Shown here in pieces: positions 32,448 through 39,566 of a stretch of DNA of 42,775 bases (position 1 is the stretch's first letter; the number at the start of each line of letters is the position of its first letter). The notes under the pieces were generated by a model. It saw nothing but the letters and a program-made list of their open reading frames with translations, did no database searches and was not told the DNA's origin. The stretch spans positions 1 through 42,775 of the forward strand of contig JAGAAC010000037.1 in NCBI GenBank assembly GCA_017615475.1. The letters run 5' to 3'. A program made the translations under genes and the position numbers. This stretch comes from Clostridia bacterium. Its GTDB lineage: Bacteria; Bacillota; Clostridia; Christensenellales; Aristaeellaceae.

Positions 32448-33704
32448 ATGAAAAAGGTAGTTGCCCTGGTACTGACCCTGGCTCTGCTGCTGGCTGCTTG
32501 TTCAGCTCTCGCAGAGAAGACCCAGCTGACCCTGTGGTCCATCGCTGTTGACAGCGACGCGAACACCCCCGCCTATGAAAAGGCTATCGACGACTTCAAC
32601 CGGTTCACCAATGTTGTTTCTGGTGACGATGCTGGTTATGAAGTAGTGATGGAAGCGACCCAGAACGAAGATTACAAGACCAAGATCAAAGCCGCGATGT
32701 CCGCTGGCGAAGGTCTGCCGGATATTTTCTTCACCTGGTCCATGTCCTTCCTGGGCGACTTCGTTGAAGCCGGCCGCGTGCTGTGCCTGGATGACGCCAT
32801 CGCTCCCTACATGAGCGAGCTGAGCGACACCATGCTTGCCAACACCACCTATGATGGAAAGCACTACGGCGTGCCGATGACCATGAATGTGGTTACCCTG
32901 TTCGCCAACCTCGACCTGCTGAAGAAGGCTGGCTGGGACAAGGCTCCCGAAAACTTCGACGAACTGGTTAAGTGCTGTGATGACCTGGTTGCCGCTGGTA
33001 TCGTTCCTTTCGGCGTTGCCGGTAAGGAAGCATGGTGCCTGTCCGAGTACACCGAGCCCCTGCTGGTCAAGACCATCGGTGCTGACGGCCTGAAGGCCTG
33101 CTACACCGGCGAAGCTGACTGGAATCAGGAAGGCGTCATCAAGGCTATGACCATCTTCACCGATTTCATCCAGAAGAACTACTTCGATCCCAACGCTTCC
33201 GCTCTGGGCAACGAAGAAGTGAAGCAGAACTTCCTGGCTGGCAAGACCGCTTTCTATCAGAACGGTTCCTGGAACTGCGGCGAAGTTGCTGCCAAGGGCG
33301 AGAACTTCGTGGCGATTCCCTTCCCGGTGATCGACGAAACCAAGTCCTCCCTGTATCAGTTCGTTGGCGGCCCCAACGACACTCTGGCTGTCACCGCTAC
33401 CGCTAAGGATCCCGAAGCGGCTGCCAAGATCGCTGTGCTGTTCGGCCGTATCATCTCCCGTGAAGGCAACCTGATCGGTTCCGGTCTGCCGGCATGGGCT
33501 GTCAACTACAAGACCAACACTGTCAACCGCGTGAGCAAGTCCGTTGCTGAAATGGTTGCCAAGTCTGACGGCATGGTTCTGTTCGGCGACAACTTCCTGA
33601 GCGCTGACGCTGCCAACACCTACCTCGAGTTCATCACCCAGCTGTTCGCCGGCGATATTACCGCTGAAGAATTTGCTCAGGGCCTCGATGCGGAGCTGAA
33701 GTAA
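32448..33704 (+). CDS. Sugar ABC transporter substrate-binding lipoprotein (family 1)
   Basis: The 418-aa protein is an extracellular sugar-binding protein of the CUT1 class. Its signal peptide ends in a lipobox-like LAAC with Cys at 18, so it is probably anchored to the membrane as a lipoprotein. The family-1 pattern is visible: LTLWSIAVDSDANTPAYEKAIDDFNR, DYKTKIKAAMSAGEGLPDIFFTWS, DGKHYGVPMTMNVVTLFANLDLLKKAGWDKAPENFDELV, and FLAGKTAFYQNGSWN. The start ATG 32448 has an AGGAGG ribosome site; an upstream in-frame codon near 32259 lies within the preceding gene. Codons are strongly biased (GCT, GTT, AAG), as in very abundant proteins. The probable ligand is an oligosaccharide from beta-glucans, inferred from flanking glucosidases. 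Two permease genes follow after a hairpin. Confidence 0.93.
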   Translation: MKKVVALVLTLALLLAACSALAEKTQLTLWSIAVDSDANTPAYEKAIDDFNRFTNVVSGDDAGYEVVMEATQNEDYKTKIKAAMSAGEGLPDIFFTWSMSFLGDFVEAGRVLCLDDAIAPYMSELSDTMLANTTYDGKHYGVPMTMNVVTLFANLDLLKKAGWDKAPENFDELVKCCDDLVAAGIVPFGVAGKEAWCLSEYTEPLLVKTIGADGLKACYTGEADWNQEGVIKAMTIFTDFIQKNYFDPNASALGNEEVKQNFLAGKTAFYQNGSWNCGEVAAKGENFVAIPFPVIDETKSSLYQFVGGPNDTLAVTATAKDPEAAAKIAVLFGRIISREGNLIGSGLPAWAVNYKTNTVNRVSKSVAEMVAKSDGMVLFGDNFLSADAANTYLEFITQLFAGDITAEEFAQGLDAELK

Positions 33705-33740
33705 TTCCTCCGACAGGTGTCTAAACTAACCAAATGACAA

Positions 33741-33792
33741 GGAGACGGTCCCGTAAGGGCACCACCCGAAAGGGACCGTCTCCTTTCTTTTC
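33741..33792 (+). terminator. Intercistronic hairpin (partial terminator) between SBP1 and its permeases
   Basis: GGAGACGGTCCC (33741-33752) and GGGACCGTCTCC (33772-33783) are perfect 12-bp arms with a 19-nt loop, followed by TTTCTTTTC. It likely cuts read-through so that binding protein is made in excess over permease, a usual arrangement in such operons. Confidence 0.75.
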
Positions 33793-33810
33793 TGAAGGGA
33801 TTATTCAGGT

Positions 33811-34695
33811 ATGAAAAAAACGCTTGGCTATAAAGTCAATATTTTCCTGTTTCTGCTGCCGGCGCTGTTTTTGTTCGTGGCTGTACTGATCGCTCCTATC
33901 GCGATGTCTTTTTATTACAGCCTGCAAAACTGGAACGGCCTGAAAACACCGGAATTCATCGGATTCCAGAACTATGTGGAACTGTTTACCAGCGGATCCA
34001 TCAAGTTCACCTGGGCGCTGAAGAACGCCCTGCTGCTGGCTTTGTTTTCGACGATTATCCAGCTGCCGTTTGCGCTGTGGCTGGCCCTGAAGCTTGCCAA
34101 GGGAATCCGGGGTGAAAGAGCATTCCTTTCCATCTACTTCATGCCGGTGCTGATCTCCACGGTGGTTATCGGCCAGCTGTGGCTGAAGATCTATAACCCG
34201 GATTACGGTGTACTCAACGTGGCACTCCGTGCGCTGGGCCTGGAAAGCTGGTGCCAGATCTGGCTGGGAGACCGGAAGATAGCACTTGGTGCTGCCTTTG
34301 TACCCATCCTGTGGCAGTATGTGGGTTATCATATGCTGCTGATGTATGCCGGAGTCAAAGGTGTACCGCCGGAACTGCGGGAAGCGGGTATGCTGGACGG
34401 CTGTACCGATGGTCAGCTGAACCGGTATATTGTGATCCCCTATATCAAGCCGATTCTCCGGGTGAGCGTGATCTTTGCGGTTACGGGCTCCCTGAAGTCC
34501 TTCGACCTGATTTACGTACTGACGAACGGCGGTCCTGTTCACGCAACTGAAGTGCCGAGTACCCTGATGATCAGCCTCCTGTTCAAGCGGAACAGGTATG
34601 GCATGGGAAGTACCATCGCTGTAATGTTGATCCTGCTGTGCTTCTTCTTTGCGATCGTGATCAATGCGGTGTTCAGAAAGGAGAAGGTCGTATGA
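33811..34695 (+). CDS. CUT1 sugar ABC transporter permease (MalF/UgpA type)
   Basis: The 294-aa integral membrane protein has about six hydrophobic helices and the cytoplasmic EAA loop REAGMLDGCTDGQLNRYIVIPYIKP (about 190-215), which contacts the ATPase. The N-terminal FLFLLPALFLFVAVLIAPIAMSFYYSLQNWNG is typical of MalF/UgpA relatives. Its stop overlaps the start of the second permease (ATGA). It works with the lipoprotein encoded upstream. No ATP-binding gene is nearby, so a shared MsmK/UgpC-like ATPase is expected elsewhere on the chromosome. Confidence 0.93.
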   Translation: MKKTLGYKVNIFLFLLPALFLFVAVLIAPIAMSFYYSLQNWNGLKTPEFIGFQNYVELFTSGSIKFTWALKNALLLALFSTIIQLPFALWLALKLAKGIRGERAFLSIYFMPVLISTVVIGQLWLKIYNPDYGVLNVALRALGLESWCQIWLGDRKIALGAAFVPILWQYVGYHMLLMYAGVKGVPPELREAGMLDGCTDGQLNRYIVIPYIKPILRVSVIFAVTGSLKSFDLIYVLTNGGPVHATEVPSTLMISLLFKRNRYGMGSTIAVMLILLCFFFAIVINAVFRKEKVV

Positions 34696-35570
34696 GTACA
34701 ATTTCTGAAACCAAACAGGTCGGAAGAGCCAGAACAGCGGGTAACAAGATTACACCTTCCAAGGTGCTGATCTATTTTATCCTGATCCTGTGGGCATTGA
34801 TCTGCCTTTTTCCGGTTTACTGGATGCTGACATTTTCCCTGAAGGATAATGCTGAAATCTTCGGTGCGAATGTTATCGGCCTGCCGAACAACTGGCTCTG
34901 GTCGAACTATACTGAGGCACTGAAAACCGGCCGGATGGATCTGTATTTCCTGAACAGCTTTATCGTTGCGGTTGCCACGATTCTGATCACGCTGATCGCC
35001 TCCGCTATGGCAACCTATGCAATGACCCGGCTGGTCTGGAAAGGCCGGGAAACCATGAACAAGTTCTTCATGCTCGGTCTGACCATCCCGATTCACGCTG
35101 CTATTGTGCCCTTGTACGTGGTGTTGGGGAAAACGCATTTGCTCAACTCTTACACGGCACTGGTCATTCCCTACTCTGCGTTCTCGCTGGCGATGGGAAT
35201 CCTGATCTGTACGGGTTTTATGGGCGATATTCCGTATGACCTGGATGAGGCGGCATTCCTGGATGGCTGCGGAGTTTGGGGAATCTTCGGGCGGGTGATT
35301 GTCCCGCTGATGGTACCTGCGGTCGCAACAGTCGGCATCTATACCTTCCTGCAGTGCTGGAACGAACTGATGTTCGCGACGATCTTCAACAGCAAGGAAG
35401 CGTACAAGACGCTGCCTGTCGGCGTTCAGGGTCTGTTCGGCCAGTATCAGACGAAGTGGGGTCCTGTAGGCGCGGCGCTGACGATTGCCACGGTTCCGAC
35501 ACTGCTGGTGTATGTATTCCTGAGCAAGCGCATTCAGGACAGCTTCATTGCCGGTGCTGTCAAAGGATAA
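34692..35570 (+). CDS. CUT1 sugar ABC transporter permease (MalG/UgpE type)
   Basis: The 292-aa protein is the second membrane subunit of importer 1. It has six predicted helices and the EAA motif DEAAFLDGCGVWGIFGRVIVPLMVPA near 190-215, plus the C-terminal ending typical of MalG relatives (SFIAGAVKG). Start ATG 34692 overlaps the stop of the first permease by 4 bases. GAGAAGG (34681 on) is the ribosome site. A terminator follows within 20 bp. Confidence 0.93.
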   Translation: MSTISETKQVGRARTAGNKITPSKVLIYFILILWALICLFPVYWMLTFSLKDNAEIFGANVIGLPNNWLWSNYTEALKTGRMDLYFLNSFIVAVATILITLIASAMATYAMTRLVWKGRETMNKFFMLGLTIPIHAAIVPLYVVLGKTHLLNSYTALVIPYSAFSLAMGILICTGFMGDIPYDLDEAAFLDGCGVWGIFGRVIVPLMVPAVATVGIYTFLQCWNELMFATIFNSKEAYKTLPVGVQGLFGQYQTKWGPVGAALTIATVPTLLVYVFLSKRIQDSFIAGAVKG

Positions 35571-35586
35571 GAAACTGACATTTATT

Positions 35587-35622
35587 AAAAACTCTTTCCG
35601 GATATTTCCGGAAAGAGTTTTT
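35587..35622 (+). terminator. Terminator of the first importer operon
   Basis: AAAAACTCTTTCCGGA (35587-35602) and TCCGGAAAGAGTTTTT (35607-35622) form a perfect 16-bp stem with a 4-nt loop and T-rich end. The stem contains TTTCCGGAAAG, a string repeated farther on in the gap. Confidence 0.9.
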
Positions 35623-35642
35623 TGCGTATATACATGGAACCG

Positions 35643-35954
35643 TTTCCGGAAAGCAGGGGGAGGGGAAAGAAAGCTGATTGATTGAAAACAGTTTCCGGAA
35701 ATATCCGGAAAGCATTTTTATTTTTTGCTTTGTATACACAAAAATGTATAAGGAGACATACTATATATTGTGGTATACCTGTCCCAAAAGAGGAACTCAC
35801 CCAATTGGTATCGTTTCCGAAAATAGAAATATGATCATCGGTATCGTTTTCGCAAAAAATGTGGAAGAAAAACAGGACAGATTACTCATGAAGATAATGA
35901 AATCAACGGCTGCAGCAAAAACGTTGAAGGACAACGATTGCAAACGTTACCGAT
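35643..35954. promoter_or_regulatory. Control region with repeated palindromes between the two importer operons
   Basis: The gap 35623-36144 (over 500 bp) has no convincing gene but many palindromic or near-palindromic sites: TTTCCGGAAAG at 35643-35653, TTTCCGGAAA at 35692-35701 followed by another TCCGGAAAGC; GGTATCGTTTCCGAAA at 35807 and GGTATCGTTTTCGCAAA at 35840; and TTGCAAACGTTACCGAT at 35938-35954. The last three plus the promoter sites at 36012 and 39519 can be aligned as variants of GTAACGTTTGCAA, a LacI-family-like pattern. The protein partner is unknown. Confidence 0.55.
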
Positions 35955-36011
35955 GAATCAGAAAACATGTGGTAAAAGGGGAGGAATGGGAACATATACA
36001 ACATGTTGTGG

Positions 36012-36040
36012 TTGCGCAAACGTTTTATCGGCTGTATACT
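36012..36040 (+). promoter_or_regulatory. Promoter with operator-like site ahead of SBP2
   Basis: TTGCGC (36012-36017), 17 nt, TATACT (36035-36040). The CAAACGTTTT string (36017-36026) occupies the spacer, so a bound repressor would block polymerase. Same shape as the promoter at 31663 (TTGCAA-17-TATACT). Confidence 0.6.
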
Positions 36041-36144
36041 AATCCCCGTCATAAAAGAGATTTGTAAAGTTTACAGTCGACAACAGCGGGATCGCTGTTT
36101 GAGAATATGCGGTATTACCGCGACAAAAAAAGGAGGAGACCCTG

Positions 36145-37410
36145 ATGAAAAAGATCCTGTCCCTGGTTCTGGCTGTCATGCTGGTTTTCGGCATCGCGTC
36201 TGCCGCGCTTGCTGAAGAAGAGACCGCCAAAGTGCTCAAAATCTATGCCTGGAATGATGAATTTAAAGGATTCTTCGAAAAGTACTACACCGTTCCTGAA
36301 GGATTCACCGTTGAATGGATTATCACACCCAGCGACAACGGCGGATACCAGGACAAACTGGATACCGATCTGCTGAATGGCGAACAGGTTGACATGTTCC
36401 TGGCCGAAGCGGACTACATCCAGAAGTACGCTGATTCCGATTACACCCAGGACATCACCGCCATGGGCGTGACCGATTTCTCCAATGCTTATGAGTACAC
36501 CGTGAAGGCTGCTTCCGACGCCAACGGCGTTGTGAAGGGCGTTTCCTTCCAGTGCTGCCCCTCTGCTCTGATCTATCGCCGTTCCATCGCTAAGGAAGTG
36601 CTGGGCACCGATGATCCCGCTGAGGTCCAGGCTGCTCTGGATTCCTGGGAGAAGTTCGAAGCTGTGGCTGACGAAGCCAAGGCCAAGGGCTACTACATGA
36701 CCGCTTCCTTCGCTGAAACCTATCGTGTTTTCTCCAACAACTGCACCTCCGCGTGGGTTGATGAAGAGAACAACCTGCAGTTCGATGCTCAGATCGAAGC
36801 CTGGATTGCCCAGACCGAAAAGTTCATCGCGAATGAAGAAACCCTGACCGCCGGTATCTGGGATCAGGAAAAGAATGACCAGATGTTCGCCGATGGCAAG
36901 ACCATGTGCTTCTTCGGACCCGCCTGGTACTTCAACTTCTGCATGGGCAATGCCCAGGATCCCGAAAAGGGATGCTCCGGCGACTGGGCGATCTGCCAGG
37001 GTCCCGCTGCTCACTTCTGGGGCGGCACCTGGCTGATGGCTCCCACCGGCACCCAGTATGCTGACGTTGTGGCTGACATCATGAACACCTTCATCAACAA
37101 TGAAGAAGTGTGCACCGCGCTGGTGGCCAAGGAAGCTCAGTTCTCCAACAACAAGGCTGTGAACGAAAAGTTCGCCGCGGATCCGGAATACGGCAGCGCT
37201 TTCCTGGGCGGCCAGAACGACGTGGCTGTTTTCGCCGGCATGACCGACGGCATCAAGTGGGAAAACCACACCATCTATGATCAGCTGCTGAACGAAGGCC
37301 TGCAGACCTACATGATGGAATACTTCAAAGGCGCTGTTGACAAGGATACCGCTCTGGCCAACTTCTACAAGCACGTGAACGAGAAGTATCCTGATATTGT
37401 CACTCCCTGA
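36145..37410 (+). CDS. Sugar ABC transporter substrate-binding protein without lipobox (family 1)
   Basis: The 421-aa protein is a second extracellular sugar-binding protein. It has a signal peptide (MKKILSLVLAVMLVFGIASAALAEEE), but no Cys near the cleavage site, so it should be cut by ordinary signal peptidase and not lipidated, unlike SBP1. The mature part has LKIYAWNDEFKGFFEKYY, DKLDTDLLNGEQVDMFLAEADYIQKYA, SWEKFEAVADEAKAKGYYM and FADGKTMCFFGPAWYF blocks of the family-1 fold. The start ATG 36145 follows AGGAGGAG. Codon bias again points to high expression. Two downstream hairpins separate it from its permeases. Confidence 0.9.
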   Translation: MKKILSLVLAVMLVFGIASAALAEEETAKVLKIYAWNDEFKGFFEKYYTVPEGFTVEWIITPSDNGGYQDKLDTDLLNGEQVDMFLAEADYIQKYADSDYTQDITAMGVTDFSNAYEYTVKAASDANGVVKGVSFQCCPSALIYRRSIAKEVLGTDDPAEVQAALDSWEKFEAVADEAKAKGYYMTASFAETYRVFSNNCTSAWVDEENNLQFDAQIEAWIAQTEKFIANEETLTAGIWDQEKNDQMFADGKTMCFFGPAWYFNFCMGNAQDPEKGCSGDWAICQGPAAHFWGGTWLMAPTGTQYADVVADIMNTFINNEEVCTALVAKEAQFSNNKAVNEKFAADPEYGSAFLGGQNDVAVFAGMTDGIKWENHTIYDQLLNEGLQTYMMEYFKGAVDKDTALANFYKHVNEKYPDIVTP

Positions 37411-37432
37411 TTTTCTGATATAATAATCCATA

Positions 37433-37470
37433 ACTCACAAGGGCAAGGCATTGGCCTTGCCTTTGTGAGT
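37433..37470 (+). other. mRNA-stabilising hairpin after SBP2
   Basis: ACTCACAAGGGCAAGGC (37433-37449) and GCCTTGCCTTTGTGAGT (37454-37470) pair over 17 bp with one G-U, loop ATTG. There is no U-tract, so it more likely protects the 3' end of the SBP2 message than terminates it. Confidence 0.7.
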
Positions 37471-37478
37471 AAACAGAA

Positions 37479-37532
37479 GGAATTCTGCTGAAGGCGCACA
37501 GGAACGGTTTTGTACGTCTTCAGCAGAATTCC
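37479..37532 (+). other. Second intercistronic hairpin between SBP2 and permeases
   Basis: GGAATTCTGCTGAAG (37479-37493) and CTTCAGCAGAATTCC (37518-37532) are perfect 15-bp arms with a 24-nt loop and no U-tract. The ribosome site of the next gene starts about 10 nt later, so it could also affect initiation. Confidence 0.65.
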
Positions 37533-37559
37533 GATGATTGCGAGGAGGAGCATACGCCC

Positions 37560-38483
37560 ATGAGAAAACATAAAGGCGTCAGCTACGCTAAGTGGGGATA
37601 TATTTTTATTCTTCCCTTTTTTGTTGTATATATTCTCTTTACGCTGGTTCCGCAGCTGACAACCTTTTACAATGCGTTCTTCGAAAACTATCGGAGTGGT
37701 TTGAAACAGATCGGACCGAACTTTGTCGGGTTAGACAACTTTGTTAAGCTGTTTACGCCGGATAAGAGCGGAAACATCGGTATGCTGAAGTATTTCGGCA
37801 ATACAGTTATCCTCTGGGTTCTTGGCGCCGTGCCGCAGATTGTGATCGCTCTCCTGCTGGCAGTGTTCTTTACAAGCTACCGCCTGAATATCAAGGGGCA
37901 GCGGTTCTTTAAAACCGTGATTTACATGCCCAATCTGATCATGGCATCCGCGTTTTCCATGCTGTTCTTCACCTTGTTCTCCCCGGTGGGACCGGTGAAC
38001 CAGGTGCTGTTATCTTCCGGACTGACGGAGAAAGCCATTGACTTCCTCGGCATACGGATTTCAGTCCGCCTGCTGATTTCCCTGATGAACTTCCTGATGT
38101 GGTTTGGCAACACCACTATTCTGCTGATGGCCGGCATTCAGGGAATCGACCAGTGCATGTTTGAGGCGGCGGAGATTGACGGGGCGAGCTCCCTGCAGAC
38201 TTTCTTCCGCGTGACGCTGCCGCTGCTGGCTCCGATCCTGGTTTATACAGTCATTACAGCCATGATCGGCGGCCTGCAGATGTTCGACGTGCCGCAGGTT
38301 CTGACGAACGGCAAGGGTACGCCGGACCGGACCAGTTTTACCATGGTAATGTACCTGAACAATTACCTTGGAACCAGCAAAAACTACGGTATGGCCGGCG
38401 CGATCAGCGTGGTGCTGTTTATCGTATCCGCCAGCCTGAGCCTGGTGGTTTACAGAATGCTGTCCAAGCCGTATAAGAACTGA
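37560..38483 (+). CDS. CUT1 sugar ABC transporter permease (MalF/UgpA type), importer 2
   Basis: The 307-aa membrane protein has about six helices starting with YIFILPFFVVYILFTLVPQLTTFYNAFFENYRSG. The EAA loop is FEAAEIDGASSLQTFFRVTLPLLAPI (about 200-225). It pairs with the next gene and SBP2. Start ATG 37560 with GAGGAGG about 10 nt upstream. As with importer 1, no ATPase gene is present. Confidence 0.93.
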   Translation: MRKHKGVSYAKWGYIFILPFFVVYILFTLVPQLTTFYNAFFENYRSGLKQIGPNFVGLDNFVKLFTPDKSGNIGMLKYFGNTVILWVLGAVPQIVIALLLAVFFTSYRLNIKGQRFFKTVIYMPNLIMASAFSMLFFTLFSPVGPVNQVLLSSGLTEKAIDFLGIRISVRLLISLMNFLMWFGNTTILLMAGIQGIDQCMFEAAEIDGASSLQTFFRVTLPLLAPILVYTVITAMIGGLQMFDVPQVLTNGKGTPDRTSFTMVMYLNNYLGTSKNYGMAGAISVVLFIVSASLSLVVYRMLSKPYKN

Positions 38484-38496
38484 GGAGGTGGGAAAG

Positions 38497-39360
38497 ATGA
38501 AGAATGCTGAAAATACAAAAGGCCGCATCATGTTGTTTGCTTCGCGGTTTGTGGTTTATACGATCCTGATTTTCCTCTCTGTTCTCTGCCTTTTCTCCTT
38601 CTACATGATGATTATCAACGCCTCCCGCTCCAATGCGGAGCTGCAGGGGGGCTTTACCCCCTGGTTCAGTACGCATCTGTGGGACAACCTGCAGAACGCG
38701 TGGAATGACGCATCCATCAATATTCCCCGCGGCATGCTGAACAGCTTCCTGATCGCGGCGGCCTGCGCGGTGCTGACAACCTATTTCTCCGCGCTGACGG
38801 CTTATGGTGTCCATGTATACGACTTCAAACTGAAGAAGTTTGCGTTCTACTTCATCATGGCTGTTATGATGATCCCGCCCCAGGTGTCCGCGGTTGGTTT
38901 CATCCAGCTTTGTTATCAGTTTAAACTGACAAACAACTATATCCCGCTGATTGTGCCCAGCATCGCTGCTCCGGTTGTGTTCTTCTATATGAAGCAGTAC
39001 CTGGAGAGCGTGCTTCCGATGGAGATCGTTGAGGCCGCCCGGATCGACGGATCCAATGAGTTCAGCACCTTCAACCGGATTGTCCTGCCCATCATGAAGC
39101 CGGCCATTGCGGTGCAGATGATTTTCGCCTTTGTCAGTTCCTGGAACAACTACTTCATTCCGGCGCTGCTGCTGGATAAGGCTGACCTGAAGACGGTGCC
39201 GATTATGATCGCCCAGCTCCGTTCAGCAGACTATTCCAAGTTTGACATGGGTAAGGTGTATATGTTCATTTTCCTGGCAATTCTGCCGGTTCTGGTGGTA
39301 TATATTATCCTTTCCAAGTCCATCATCCGGGGAGCTACAGCCGGCGCTGTCAAAGGCTGA
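38497..39360 (+). CDS. CUT1 sugar ABC transporter permease (MalG/UgpE type), importer 2
   Basis: The 287-aa protein has six helices and the EAA-type motif VEAARIDGSNEFSTFNRIVLPIMKPAI near 175-200, ending IIRGATAGAVKG like the importer 1 homologue. The start is ATG 38497 with GGAGG (38484-38488) 8 nt upstream; the in-frame GTG at 38488 overlaps the ribosome site. It ends the operon ahead of a strong terminator. Confidence 0.93.
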   Translation: MKNAENTKGRIMLFASRFVVYTILIFLSVLCLFSFYMMIINASRSNAELQGGFTPWFSTHLWDNLQNAWNDASINIPRGMLNSFLIAAACAVLTTYFSALTAYGVHVYDFKLKKFAFYFIMAVMMIPPQVSAVGFIQLCYQFKLTNNYIPLIVPSIAAPVVFFYMKQYLESVLPMEIVEAARIDGSNEFSTFNRIVLPIMKPAIAVQMIFAFVSSWNNYFIPALLLDKADLKTVPIMIAQLRSADYSKFDMGKVYMFIFLAILPVLVVYIILSKSIIRGATAGAVKG

Positions 39361-39381
39361 TGCCCTGAATAAGCGTTTATC

Positions 39382-39411
39382 AAAACCGAAGCGGTTCGCT
39401 TCGGTTTTTTT
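39382..39411 (+). terminator. Terminator of the second importer operon
   Basis: AAAACCGAAGCG (39382-39393) and CGCTTCGGTTTT (39397-39408), 12-bp perfect stem with GTT loop, running into TTTTTTT. Strong. Confidence 0.9.
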
Positions 39412-39505
39412 GTTTGCACGAACGCGGAGGGAACCGGTGCAAACGAAATCGCTTGCGCAAAATGAAAAGAAACGTGAAAAATGCAAAGGAATGTGAGAAA
39501 GTCAC

Positions 39506-39534
39506 TTGAAAGCACATGTTGCAAACGTTACAAT
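39506..39534 (+). promoter_or_regulatory. Promoter and operator of the GH1 gene
   Basis: TTGAAA (39506-39511), 17 nt, TACAAT (39529-39534). TTGCAAACGTTACAA (39519-39533) lies over the spacer and the -10 box and closely matches the site at 35938-35954 (TTGCAAACGTTACCGAT). It is the best operator candidate in the locus. Confidence 0.7.
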
Positions 39535-39566
39535 AACATCAATATGGCAAAAAGGAGAATGCTTGA

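Noticed and set aside
35678-35956. Small open frame of 92 codons in the control region
   Set aside because: No ribosome site, and it runs across the repeated palindromes; codon use unlike neighbours.
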